Positions 8,748 through 17,552 of a DNA stretch of 64,000 nucleotides are shown here, in pieces (positions within the stretch are counted from its first letter, which is position 1; every line of letters starts with the position of its first letter). The stretch lies in contig JANNZM010000104.1 of NCBI GenBank assembly GCA_031410595.1, positions 124,001 through 188,000 of the forward strand. Reading direction: 5' to 3'. The stretch comes from JANMCE01 sp031410595. Its GTDB lineage: Bacteria > Actinomycetota > Acidimicrobiia > Acidimicrobiales > Ilumatobacteraceae. A program made the position numbers and the translations under genes. The notes under the pieces are model-generated. The model had not been told where the DNA came from and did not search any database. It worked only from the letters and a program-made list of their open reading frames with translations.

Positions 8748-11528
8748 ATGGCACAGATCACGTGTGGGAACTGCGGGGGCGCGCATAACAGCGTGGCCGA
8801 GGTTCGCCAGTGCCATGCGGCTGGGCCGCAGAATCTGTTCGACGTGGCCGAGGCTGCCCATCCCTATCCGCAGCCGTATCACGAGTCTTCGGCGCCGGTA
8901 CCCGGGCTAGATCGGGTTCGGCTGGACGCGCCCGCGGACGCGTGGGCGGGGCCAGTAGCGCTTGGCCGATGGTTCGTCATCCTACCCGGTGGCGACATTC
9001 CCGCAGCATGGGCTGAGGCTGACCGGTTTGTGATTGATGCCAGTGTCCTGGCCGACCCGAGCGAACGATTGGAACAGCTCCTCCCCCGTTGGATCAACCG
9101 GCAACGAACGGTGGTGCGGCTTGATGTGCCGTTCTTTGATCGCCCGACAGAGGTTGAGCGGGCCATGCCGTGGGACATCGATCCGTCGTTCACCTTCGCG
9201 CTCGAACAACTGTGGTTCATCGTGTGGGCCAACAGTGTGGACGGCACCGATGGTGCCCCCCGCTGGTCGTGGGCTGAGGCTGGGGCCAAACGAGGTGGCG
9301 GGCCCGATGGTGATCCGCATTGGTACGACGGTGGGCCGATCTCACTGCCAACCGAGGGCCTTTCCACCATTCATCGGGTATCGATCGAGCGGCGCATCAT
9401 CACCCCGTTGTCGCACACGCCATGCACCGCTGATCTTGCGCCCGATCAGCTGGCGGCGGTCATGCACGATGGAGCCGCGGCGCGCATCATTGCGCCGGCC
9501 GGGTCGGGCAAGACGCGTGTGCTTACCGAGCGGGCTCGGCATCTGTTGAAGGACTGGCGCCTGCCCGCCGACGCGGTCACGTTGGTGGCGTTCAACGTGC
9601 GCGCCGCCCAGGAGATTCGGGAGCGCACCGAGGACCTCGCCGATCTGCAGATCCGCACGCTGAACGCCTTGGCTCTGGCCATCGTGAACGGCAGCGGACG
9701 CTTCCGCAACCGGGGGGCCAGGCTCGGCACCATCGACGAGCGCGAGGTTCGCCGCATCCTCGACTCGCTGGTCACGTTCCCTCGCAAAGCCAACACCGAC
9801 CCTGCACAAGCATGGATCGACGCACTTGCCCAGGTGCGGCTCGGCTTACGAACTCCCGCCAGCGTCGAGGCCATGTTTGACGGCGACGTGCCCGGTTTTG
9901 CCGAGGTGTTCCCAAAGTTCCGGGCCGTGCTGGCCGAACGAAAATCTCTCGACTTCGATGAGCAGATCACGGCGGCCATCATTGCGTTGCTCACCGAGCC
10001 TGCCACCCGCATTCAGGCTCAAGAGGTGGCGCGGGTGTTACTGGTCGATGAGTTTCAGGACCTTGCGCCCGCGCACCTTTTGTTGCTGCGACTGTTGGCG
10101 TCACCCGAGCTGGCGGTGTTTGGGGTGGGCGATGACGACCAGACCATCTACGGCTACGCCGGGGCCACACCCGAGTGGCTGATCTCGTTCGATCGATTGT
10201 TCCCTGGCGCGGGCGATCATCCACTCGAAGTCAACTATCGGTGCCCGCCGGCTGTTGTGAAGGCCGCAGCTACGTTGCTCACCCACAACCGACGCCGGGT
10301 TTCTAAGACCATCCGGCCACGACCAGACCGCACGGTTGACGCCGACGCACTCCGTATCGTGGCCGATGACGATCAGGTCTCCAGCAGCGTCGCCGCGGTG
10401 CGTCGGCTGATAGACACCGCCGCGCTGCCGAGCGACATTGCGGTACTGACCCGCGTTACCGCATCGCTGGCACCGGTGCAGGTGGCGCTGCGTCACGCCG
10501 GCGTGCCCACACAGGCCGCTATCGACGCTCGCTATCTCGAACGCACCGGCGTGCGTACGGCGCTGGCGTGGCTGCAGATCGCGTCGAACACCGAGCGGCT
10601 GTTCGCGTCCGATATCGACGCCACGGCTCGCCGACCATCGCGGGGTATCTCGCCGCGCGTGGTCAGTTGGATGACCGAGTGCAAAGACCAGGCGTCGCTC
10701 GTGAAGTTGGCCGGTCGCATCACCAACGAGCGCGACAGTGACAAGGTGTCGGCCTACGCGCACGACATCAGCCAGGTCGCGGCCAAGGCCAACAAGGGCG
10801 CCACCACTATGGACCTGTTGGCGTTCGTGCGTGATCGGGTCGGCCTCGACGACGCGCTCTCCAAACTTGACCGCAGCCGAGCCGATGCACAGTCCACCCA
10901 CCTCGACGACCTTGACGCCCTCACTGCGCTGGCCCGCCTTCACCCCGATCACACCACGTTCGCTGACTGGTTGCGAGAAGAGCTGAGTGCGCCCGGCAAC
11001 CCCAACGGCGTCACGCTGTCGAGCATCCATCGGGTGAAAGGTCGGGAGTGGCCACACATCATCATCTACGACGTTCGTGACGGTGTCACTCCTCATCGAC
11101 TCGCTGATGATCAGCAGGAGGAGCGACGTGTCTTTCACGTCGCTCTCACCCGCTGCTCGCAGTCGGTCACCGTCTTGTCCGACGCGGCATGCAGTAGCCG
11201 TTTCCTCGACGAAATGGACCACGAGGCCGGGCCCGAACCAGAGCGCATCGTCCGCTCCCGTTCATCGTCACCGACACCTGCGTCGGCTACGTCGTTCAAG
11301 GGTGACGACGCGCTGCGAGATCGATTGCGCGCCTGGCGATCCGACCGGGCCAAGGCCGATTCGGTGCCCGCCTACGTGGTGTTCACCAACGTCACCCTCG
11401 ATGCACTCGCCGACATCGCACCGACCTCCGTTGACGAACTCAAACGCATCCCCGGCATCGGGCCCGCCAAACGTGAGCGCTACGGCGATGCCATCGTTGA
11501 GGTGATCGGAGCGCACGTCAGCGGCTAA
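8748..11528 (+). CDS. UvrD/PcrA-like superfamily 1 helicase with N-terminal extension and HRDC domain
   Basis: The 926-residue protein has SF1A helicase motifs: Walker A APAGSGKT (about 249-256), Q-motif DLAPDQLAAV just before it, motif II LLVDEFQDL (about 432), motif III GDDDQTIYGY (about 463), VNYRCPP and a late SSIHRVKGREWPHI. The C-terminus (about 860-925) is HRDC-like with LKRIPGIGPAKRERYG, as in the actinobacterial UvrD2 class. Residues 1-225 are an unusual extension. It opens with CGNCGGAHNSVAEVRQCHA, a CxxC...CH putative zinc knuckle, followed by a Trp-rich region I do not recognise. A role in DNA repair is inferred. The gene appears monocistronic. Confidence 0.88.
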   Translation: MAQITCGNCGGAHNSVAEVRQCHAAGPQNLFDVAEAAHPYPQPYHESSAPVPGLDRVRLDAPADAWAGPVALGRWFVILPGGDIPAAWAEADRFVIDASVLADPSERLEQLLPRWINRQRTVVRLDVPFFDRPTEVERAMPWDIDPSFTFALEQLWFIVWANSVDGTDGAPRWSWAEAGAKRGGGPDGDPHWYDGGPISLPTEGLSTIHRVSIERRIITPLSHTPCTADLAPDQLAAVMHDGAAARIIAPAGSGKTRVLTERARHLLKDWRLPADAVTLVAFNVRAAQEIRERTEDLADLQIRTLNALALAIVNGSGRFRNRGARLGTIDEREVRRILDSLVTFPRKANTDPAQAWIDALAQVRLGLRTPASVEAMFDGDVPGFAEVFPKFRAVLAERKSLDFDEQITAAIIALLTEPATRIQAQEVARVLLVDEFQDLAPAHLLLLRLLASPELAVFGVGDDDQTIYGYAGATPEWLISFDRLFPGAGDHPLEVNYRCPPAVVKAAATLLTHNRRRVSKTIRPRPDRTVDADALRIVADDDQVSSSVAAVRRLIDTAALPSDIAVLTRVTASLAPVQVALRHAGVPTQAAIDARYLERTGVRTALAWLQIASNTERLFASDIDATARRPSRGISPRVVSWMTECKDQASLVKLAGRITNERDSDKVSAYAHDISQVAAKANKGATTMDLLAFVRDRVGLDDALSKLDRSRADAQSTHLDDLDALTALARLHPDHTTFADWLREELSAPGNPNGVTLSSIHRVKGREWPHIIIYDVRDGVTPHRLADDQQEERRVFHVALTRCSQSVTVLSDAACSSRFLDEMDHEAGPEPERIVRSRSSSPTPASATSFKGDDALRDRLRAWRSDRAKADSVPAYVVFTNVTLDALADIAPTSVDELKRIPGIGPAKRERYGDAIVEVIGAHVSG

Positions 11529-11574
11529 CCCGAAACGCCTGCGCCACTGCGACCGCAACGGGTGACGAAAGGAG

Positions 11575-11580
11575 TACGGT
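11575..11580 (+). promoter_or_regulatory. -10 box of the lipase gene (leaderless)
   Basis: TACGGT is followed by six bases and ATG 11587. The GAAAGGAG just upstream is too far from the ATG (12 nt or more) to serve as its ribosome site. Confidence 0.4.
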
Positions 11581-11586
11581 TCGATC

Positions 11587-12897
11587 ATGCGTCGACGAGT
11601 TCTCGTGGCCCTCGTGTTGGTTGTCTCGGCATGCGCGAGCACGACGAAAGGTGCATCTGACACCTCGGCGATCCCGCCGAATACAACCGCGCCGGTGGTA
11701 ACGGTTGCATCCACAACTACTCCGCTGACTCCTCCGCCAACAACGGAAGCGCCCACCACAACAACAGCTGCTCCCACCTCGACCAGCGCTCCCGCGAATC
11801 TCACGAAGTTCAAGATCGTGTCGGACGCAGATCTGTACGTGCCGCCGAGCCCCTTGCGCGCAGGCAAGCCAGGCGACATCGTTCAGATCACCGCCCCGAA
11901 CCAACGACCGGGCGGGTCAATGGTCATCAAAGTGCTGTACCTCTCCACGACGGCCAGCGGCAAACCGACGGCGGTGTCGGGACTGGTGTACTTGCCCACG
12001 AGCACCAAGCCCGACGCGCCGATTCTTGCGTACGCGCACGGGACGACCGGGCTCGATGATCGTTGTGCGCCGAGCAAGCAAACCAGCAACGGTGAGCCCG
12101 ATCAGGCCGCGGCACAATTCCTCAGTGCCGGCTACATAGTGACCGCCACCGACTACGAAGGTTTGGGGACACCCGGTGTGCACCCTTACGTGGTCGGTCG
12201 CAGTGAAGGTCCAAGCATCCTCGACTCCATTCGTGTGGCTCGCAATCTGACCCGTACGACCGGCAAGTCTGTCGTGTGGGGCCATAGCCAGGGTGGCGGC
12301 GCCACACTGTGGGCTGCGGAGCTGGCTCCGACATATGCTCCCGACGCGCAGGTCGTGGGCGTCGCTGCTGGCGCTCCCGCCGTCGAGTTGAAACTGCTCT
12401 CCGCCGCACTTCGCACCAGCCCATTCTTCGGCTACATCTTCATGGCCGGCGCTGGCTTCAAAGCCGCCTACCCGGACCTCGACGAATCGCAGGTCTACAC
12501 CCCCGCCGGCGTCGAGGCGGTGGACTTTGCCAGCAAGAACTGTTTCGAAACCGTCGCTCAGTTTCAGGGCAAACCGCCGGAGGATTTCATCAAGGCCGAC
12601 CCGGCTTCGGTCGAGCCGTTCGCCACGTACCTTGAGGACAACACGCCCGGCAACCTGGCGACGACCGTGCCGATCTTTATCTACCACGGCGACAAGGACG
12701 AGCAGATTCCGGTGATTGGCAGTCTTTTGATGTTCAACCGGGCCTGCAAGACCGGTGGCTTCACTATCCAACGCCAGACCTATCCCGATCAGACCCACGT
12801 CTCGGTGATCGCCAAGGCCATGCCCGACATCAAGAGCTACCTCGCTGATCGTCTCGCCGGAAAGCCCGCACCTACGACCCCGTGTCCCACGGCGTAA
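11587..12897 (+). CDS. Secreted lipoprotein lipase (LIP family alpha/beta hydrolase)
   Basis: The 436-residue product starts with a lipoprotein signal peptide, MRRRVLVALVLVVSAC, with lipobox cysteine C16. A Thr/Pro/Ala-rich linker of about 45 residues follows. The catalytic domain resembles secretory lipases (PF03583). It has the oxyanion-side YAHGTTG, the nucleophile elbow GHSQGG with Ser near residue 234, YHGDKDEQIP carrying a candidate Asp, and PDQTHVS with the candidate His. It should be anchored outside the membrane and hydrolyse acylglycerols or other esters. The exact substrate is not predictable. It is followed closely by the glutathione peroxidase gene. Confidence 0.85.
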   Translation: MRRRVLVALVLVVSACASTTKGASDTSAIPPNTTAPVVTVASTTTPLTPPPTTEAPTTTTAAPTSTSAPANLTKFKIVSDADLYVPPSPLRAGKPGDIVQITAPNQRPGGSMVIKVLYLSTTASGKPTAVSGLVYLPTSTKPDAPILAYAHGTTGLDDRCAPSKQTSNGEPDQAAAQFLSAGYIVTATDYEGLGTPGVHPYVVGRSEGPSILDSIRVARNLTRTTGKSVVWGHSQGGGATLWAAELAPTYAPDAQVVGVAAGAPAVELKLLSAALRTSPFFGYIFMAGAGFKAAYPDLDESQVYTPAGVEAVDFASKNCFETVAQFQGKPPEDFIKADPASVEPFATYLEDNTPGNLATTVPIFIYHGDKDEQIPVIGSLLMFNRACKTGGFTIQRQTYPDQTHVSVIAKAMPDIKSYLADRLAGKPAPTTPCPTA

Positions 12898-12945
12898 AGC
12901 ATCACGCTAGGTTCTCGCCGAGTCACGAGACCAGAGGAGACACCA

Positions 12946-13425
12946 TTGTCAGAATTCACTGACTTCACGATGGATTCCATTACCGGGGAATCCGTCAGCT
13001 TTGAGCAGTACCGGGATCAGGTCAGCCTGATCGTCAACGTCGCGAGCGCTTGAGGCCTTACCCCCCAGTACGCAGGTCTGCGTGCGCTCTATGAAGACAA
13101 CAAGGCAGCCGGGTTCAACGTGCTGGCCTTCCCGTGTAACCAGTTCGGTGCGCAAGAGCCCGGCACCAATGCCGAAATACTTGCATTTGCAACGAGTAAG
13201 TACGACACCACGTTCCCCATGTTTGCCAAGATCGAGGTCAATGGTGATGGGGCGTGCGATCTGTACAAATGGCTCCGCCACCAGCAACCCGGAGCCGGCG
13301 ACAGCGACGCTATTACCTGGAACTTCGAAAAGTTCCTCGTCGATCGAGCCGGCAAGGTTGTGGCCCGATACTCCCCGAAGACCACGCCCGAAGAAATCGC
13401 GGCGGACCTTCCCCAGTATCTGTAG
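12946..13425 (+). CDS. Selenocysteine-containing glutathione peroxidase (in-frame TGA)
   Basis: Reading through one TGA at 13051-13053 gives a complete 159-residue glutathione peroxidase. The TGA (residue 36) falls exactly at the peroxidatic position, NVASA-U-GLTPQYAGL, where other homologs have Cys or Sec. The rest of the catalytic set is present: Q66 in FPCNQFG and W125-N126 in TWNFEKF. Cys64 lies in the FPC motif. The frame is otherwise open on both sides. The start is TTG 12946, chosen because AGGAGA ends five bases upstream; no ATG or GTG fits. A small hairpin just after the TGA fits a bacterial SECIS. The enzyme would reduce peroxides in the cytosol. A nonsense mutation in a Cys codon is the alternative. 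Confidence 0.8.
13068..13085 (+). promoter_or_regulatory. Candidate bacterial SECIS element
   Basis: The RNA GUACGCA-GGUC-UGCGUGC can form a seven-pair stem (one G-U pair) with a four-base loop beginning GG. The loop lies about 21 nt after the UGA at 13051-13053. Bacterial SECIS hairpins are small stem-loops inside the coding region with a G at the start of the loop at roughly this distance, so this fits the known model. Confidence 0.6.
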
Positions 13426-13430
13426 ATCGG

Positions 13431-14639
13431 TTACGGGGCTCGGAACACCATGTGTTCTGGGCCCCAAATGCCGATAAGAACCGACTTCCACCCGATGGGG
13501 TCCACCAGAGCAAGGCGAGGTAGCCGGGCGGCCAACACCGGCAGCGCCTCCTGCAGTTCCGCCCGTGCCAGCCACGCCCCCAGGCAGTGGTGGATACCTG
13601 ACCCGAACGTGAGGTGCGGGCTACGACCTGGTTCTTTGGCGATGTCGAAGGTGTCGGGGTTTGGGAACCGGTCCGCCTCGAAGTTGGCCCCGAGGAAACT
13701 GGGAAACACGAGCGTACCTTTGGCGAAGAACACGTCGTTGTACTCAAGATCTTCTGACGCCACGCGCACGGTGCCGCGCACGGCGCCCAAGTAGCGCATG
13801 CCCTCTTCCACTGCTCGAGCCGCAAGCGAAGGATCCTTGACGAGCAGTTCCCACTGGTCGGGGTGCTCAGCAAACAGCGCCATGATGCAGGCGAGTTGAT
13901 TGCGGGTGGTGTCGGTACCGGCCACCAGTACCGCTTCGGCCATGGTCACCAGTTCCATCGTGGAGAGTCGATCGCCCGCTTCCTCGATGGCGATCATGTC
14001 CGACAACAGATCCTCACGCGGCACCTGGCGATGTTCCTCCACGAGGCGTTGGATGTACGGCGTCAGTTCATTTCGGGCCGCCAAGATGATCGGCAGATCG
14101 ACCGCCAGGTTGTTGTTGAAGATGCGCAGCAAGTCGGTAGCCCAGGCGGAGAACAGGCGCCAGTCTTTCTTCGGTGCACCGAGGAGTTCGCAGATCACCG
14201 GGATCGGGTACGGCTCGCACACATCGGCGATCATGTCCACCCTTCCGCTCGTCAGCGCTTCATCAACCAACTCGACAGTCACCTGACGCATGTACGGCCG
14301 AAGGCGATCGGCGGCCTTAGGTGTGAATGCGGGCGCGACCAGACGTCGGAGACGATCGTGCACATCACCCTCGGTCGAAAGGATCGACGGCCGATCGTTC
14401 AACGGCACATCGAGACCCTGCATTTGGGGAATGAGCGAAACAGCCGAGTGAAATCGACGGTCTCTCAACACGCCGACGGTGTGTTCGTACGAGGTGATGT
14501 TGATGCCGAGTGGGTTGCGGGCCAGCCACGGATGCTCGGTGCGAGCCTCTCGAATCCGAGCCACTATCTGAGATCTGGTCAGCGTGAACACCGTCTGATC
14601 GAACTCCGGCAGGTCCAGTTCCTTCACATCAATGGTCAC
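13431..14639 (-). CDS. Cytochrome P450
   Basis: The 402-residue soluble bacterial P450 has the I-helix oxygen-activation motif AGTDTT, the K-helix E-x-x-R as EGMR, and the heme-binding loop FGSGIHHCLG with the proximal cysteine at C352. Length and motif spacing are normal for class I bacterial P450s, which depend on separate ferredoxin and reductase partners. None of these is encoded next to it. The substrate cannot be inferred. It starts at ATG 14639 and is convergent with the peroxidase gene, with five bases between the two stops. Confidence 0.93.
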   Translation of the reverse strand: MTIDVKELDLPEFDQTVFTLTRSQIVARIREARTEHPWLARNPLGINITSYEHTVGVLRDRRFHSAVSLIPQMQGLDVPLNDRPSILSTEGDVHDRLRRLVAPAFTPKAADRLRPYMRQVTVELVDEALTSGRVDMIADVCEPYPIPVICELLGAPKKDWRLFSAWATDLLRIFNNNLAVDLPIILAARNELTPYIQRLVEEHRQVPREDLLSDMIAIEEAGDRLSTMELVTMAEAVLVAGTDTTRNQLACIMALFAEHPDQWELLVKDPSLAARAVEEGMRYLGAVRGTVRVASEDLEYNDVFFAKGTLVFPSFLGANFEADRFPNPDTFDIAKEPGRSPHLTFGSGIHHCLGAWLARAELQEALPVLAARLPRLALVDPIGWKSVLIGIWGPEHMVFRAP

Positions 14640-14701
14640 GCCCTGAGCCTATGGTCACGCGTCACGTTGGCTCTGGCCGATCCACCGAATTGCACAAACA
14701 G

Positions 14702-14730
14702 TTTGTAGTACAATGAGTTTGTACTACAAA
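14702..14730. repeat. 12-bp perfect inverted repeat (operator-like palindrome)
   Basis: TTTGTAGTACAA (14702-14713) and TTGTACTACAAA (14719-14730) are exact reverse complements separated by TGAGT. The element stands out as AT-rich in a GC-rich region. It lies 12 bp before the ATG of the truncated DUF234 gene and could be an operator or the scar of a mobile insertion. Confidence 0.65.
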
Positions 14731-14741
14731 GAGTTGAGGGT

Positions 14742-15662
14742 ATGCGGGACCTCATCGGTCCGGAGGGCGGACTGTACCGACGGGCTGATCCTGAATTGCG
14801 CATCGACCCGCTCGACCCGTGGGAAGCAGCCGAGTTACTCGGGAAGCAGATTTCCGGCGACGCGCTGGTGCAGGCCTACCCCGCCTGCGGTGGCTACCCC
14901 CTCCACCTAGCTGCCTGGAACCCGGAGCTGAGTGTTGAAAAGAACCTACTCGCCCTAGCGGGTTCACCCGGCGGCCTGCTGTTGCGAGACGCTCTGGACA
15001 TCATGTTTGAGGACCTCGATTTTCGCTCCGGCTACGAGCGCGTCCTTGGCACGATGGGCAGCGGCCCGGTTCGGCGCTCAAAGATTGCCAGTCGAGCGCA
15101 ACAGCGAATCGATCAAACCTTGAAGCAACTGCAGCGGTCTGGCTACGTCGTTGCCGAACGGCCAATTGGTGCACCCCTAACGGCCGATCCGCTCTACCGT
15201 CTCGTCGATCCGTACGTCAGATTTTGGTTCGCTGTTCTCCGCGCCGATGCCGAACTCATCGACGGGGGTCAGGGTGAGAGCGTGCTTCGTCGCGTTGCGT
15301 CGCCATGGGAAGCTCACGTGCAGTCAGTCTTTGAGGAGATCGCCAGACTTCACGCCATTCGAGAGGTAACGGCCGGGCGATTGCCGCAATCCCTCGTCGG
15401 GCGGTGGTGGAAGGACGAAACAGTCGTGATTGATGTGCTCGGACTCGACGACGGTAGTGAGCCCGTCCTCGTTGGCGAGGCGAAGTGGCAGTCCCAACCT
15501 GTGACCGTCGGTCAGATTTCCCAGCTGCGCGCTGCGGCGACGCATTTGGAGAACACGACTTCGCCGTTGGAACTCGTTGTGTGGAGCCGTAACGGGGTCA
15601 CCTCGGATGCCGCAGCATTCCCCGATGTCACTGTCTACACGCCAGACAACATGTTCCCCTGA
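14742..15662 (+). pseudogene. N-terminally truncated archaeal-type ATPase (DUF234 C-terminal part)
   Basis: The 306-residue frame begins in the middle of the family. MRDLIGPEGGLYRRADPEL and PLDPWEAAELLG match the segment that follows sensor 1 in ATPase_2/DUF234 proteins, and GGYPLHLAAW the lid region. The winged-helix and DUF234 nuclease-like domain follow (LYRLVDPYVRFWF, then VVIDVLGL and VLVGEAKW, a D...ExK arrangement). The Walker A and B part of about 200 residues is missing, and an in-frame stop lies at 14706-14708. The gene is therefore probably a 5'-deleted relic. It could still express the C-terminal domain from ATG 14742, which has a weak GAGGG upstream. The family's role is unknown. 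Confidence 0.65.
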
Positions 15663-15696
15663 ATCCAACCACACGTCGCTGGAGAGCCGTGGCGTA

Positions 15697-15702
15697 TACC
15701 CT
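15697..15702 (+). promoter_or_regulatory. -10 box of the MgtE-N/CBS gene (leaderless)
   Basis: TACCCT is followed by six bases and ATG 15709. This supports ATG 15709 over upstream in-frame codons that overlap the preceding frame. Confidence 0.45.
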
Positions 15703-15708
15703 TTTGGT

Positions 15709-16929
15709 ATGGCAGCCGACCTTATCTACGCATTCAGGGTGATGCGCCTGCCATTACTCGACGCCGACGGCGCCACCATCGGCCGATTCGAAGACATCGT
15801 TATCGCTCCCACCACCGGCCCGCAGGCACCCCGCGTGCTCGGGTTCGTGGCGCTCAGCCAGAAGCGACGCATCTTCGTAAACGCCAGCCGGGTGGCGAGC
15901 TTGGACAACGACGGCGCCCGGCTTCGCAGCTGGGACCTTGACCTCAATCCGTTCAAGCCGAAGAGTACGGAGATCCTGGTAGGCAAGGATCTGATCGACC
16001 GCAAGATAGGCGACGAGACCGTGTCCGATATTGCGTTGCGCGCCACCACCGGACGCACCAGCCCGTGGGAAGTGGCGACCGTCCGGCTGCGCAAGGGGTC
16101 AAGCCCGCTGCGTCGTCGCCAGAGTGAACGCGTCGTTGACTGGGAGCAGGTGGCCGCCCTTTTCGCCACCACCGAGATGGCGGCCGAAGTGGCGCGTATG
16201 CGCGACATGCACCCCGCCGACGTCGCTCACGCAATCCGCCTCATGCCGCTCGAACGGCGCAAGCAGTTGGCCGAAATGTTTGACGACGATCGCCTCGCCG
16301 ACCTGCTCGAAGAGTTGCCGGAAGCAGAGCAGCTTCGCATGATCGAAGGACTCGGCATCGATCGCATCATGAGCGTGCTGGACGAAATGGAATACGACGA
16401 CCTCGCCGACCTTTTGGCCGAAATGCCCGGTGAGCAGCGCACCCGCATCCTCGACGCCATGGAGCCCGAGGAGGCCGACATCATGCGACGCCTCCTCACC
16501 TACGACGAGGGAACGGCGGGTGGTCTCATGACGCCCGAGGTCATCGTGCTCGGCCCCAACGCAACCGTCGCTGAGGCGCTCGCCCACATCCGCGACCCGG
16601 AGTGGTTGGTGTCGATCGCGGCGCAGGTGTTCGTCACCCAGCCGCCGTGGGTGGCGCCAACCGGAAACTACCTGGGCGTCGTGCACTTCCAGCGACTGCT
16701 GCGCGAACAACCCTCCATGACCCTGGGGCGGTGTTTAGAAGAAGAACCGACCATTCTGCCCTCCACGCCTGACCGTGAAGTGGCCGAGCGGCTGGCCGAA
16801 TACAACCTGCTCTCGATCGCCGTGTGCGATGAGCAAAACCGACTGCTCGGCGGGATTACCGTCGACGACGTGCTCGACCGAGTACTACCTGCCGGCTGGC
16901 GCCAACGACGACGAGCGGTCCGCGCATGA
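15709..16929 (+). CDS. Soluble MgtE N-domain plus CBS-domain protein
   Basis: The 406-residue product has a PRC-barrel-like N-terminal part (residues about 5-110, LLDADGATIGRFEDIVI), an MgtE N-terminal helical domain (about 150-260, ADLLEELPEAEQLRMIEGL, DLLAEMPGEQRTRIL) and two CBS motifs (about 270-395, GGLMTPEVIVLGPNATVAEAL and LLGGITVDDVLDRVLP). The transmembrane half of MgtE is absent, so it is not a channel by itself. In MgtE this cytosolic module senses magnesium. Paralogs of this kind are common in actinobacteria beside DUF1003 proteins, as here, where the next start ATG overlaps this stop. Confidence 0.85.
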   Translation: MAADLIYAFRVMRLPLLDADGATIGRFEDIVIAPTTGPQAPRVLGFVALSQKRRIFVNASRVASLDNDGARLRSWDLDLNPFKPKSTEILVGKDLIDRKIGDETVSDIALRATTGRTSPWEVATVRLRKGSSPLRRRQSERVVDWEQVAALFATTEMAAEVARMRDMHPADVAHAIRLMPLERRKQLAEMFDDDRLADLLEELPEAEQLRMIEGLGIDRIMSVLDEMEYDDLADLLAEMPGEQRTRILDAMEPEEADIMRRLLTYDEGTAGGLMTPEVIVLGPNATVAEALAHIRDPEWLVSIAAQVFVTQPPWVAPTGNYLGVVHFQRLLREQPSMTLGRCLEEEPTILPSTPDREVAERLAEYNLLSIAVCDEQNRLLGGITVDDVLDRVLPAGWRQRRRAVRA

Positions 16930-17399
16930 AGCGCCGCGAAGATCTCACCGCCCCCCGCCGGCCAGGGCGAAGCTTTGGCATCCACTATGACCCGGAGGCC
17001 TTCGGCCAGTTCTCCGAAGCCATCGCTCGTTTCATCGGCACCGCTCGCTTTCTGGTGTGGCAAACGATGTTCATCGTGGTCTGGCTGCTGGTCAACAAGT
17101 TCGTCAGGGCTTTTGACGGCAAGCAACTCCAACTCCTGACGCTCTTGCTCTCGTTGCAGGCTGCCTATGCCGCCCCACTGATCCTGCTCGCCCAAAATCG
17201 GCAGGAATCACGGGATCGATCGACGACCGAGCGGGACCGGGCCATAACCGAACGAACCCAAGCCGATACTGAATATTTGGCTCGGGAGTTGGCGAGTGTG
17301 CGATTGGCATTGTCCGACATGGTCACGGGAGACGATCTGACCGAGCTCACCCATGCCGTTGCCAAGCTCACGGAGCGTATAGAAACCAGGGACTCCTGA
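16926..17399 (+). CDS. DUF1003 membrane protein
   Basis: The 157-residue protein has two membrane segments (about residues 42-62 and 68-92; WQTMFIVVWLLVNKF, then LLTLLLSLQAAYAAPLILLA). It matches DUF1003, including the QNRQ motif just after the second segment and a charged coiled-coil tail (RDRSTTERDRAITERTQAD). The function is unknown. Its ATGA overlap with the MgtE-N/CBS gene indicates translational coupling, and the two products probably act together, perhaps in divalent-cation handling. Confidence 0.85.
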   Translation: MKRREDLTAPRRPGRSFGIHYDPEAFGQFSEAIARFIGTARFLVWQTMFIVVWLLVNKFVRAFDGKQLQLLTLLLSLQAAYAAPLILLAQNRQESRDRSTTERDRAITERTQADTEYLARELASVRLALSDMVTGDDLTELTHAVAKLTERIETRDS

Positions 17400-17552
17400 C
17401 CAAAGAACAACGGAGTAATCTCTCTTTTTCGTTAAGTTCACAGAGGAAGTCTTTATAAACAGGACTGCGAACGGTTACTTTCGTAGGTGATTCTCCAGGA
17501 TTCCTCTGGAACGCCGCACCTCACCGGGTGCCGGACGAAAGGAAGCCAGTCC

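Noticed and set aside
10101..11222. Minus-strand open frame of 373 codons
   Set aside because: It is antisense to the UvrD-like helicase, with no family features.
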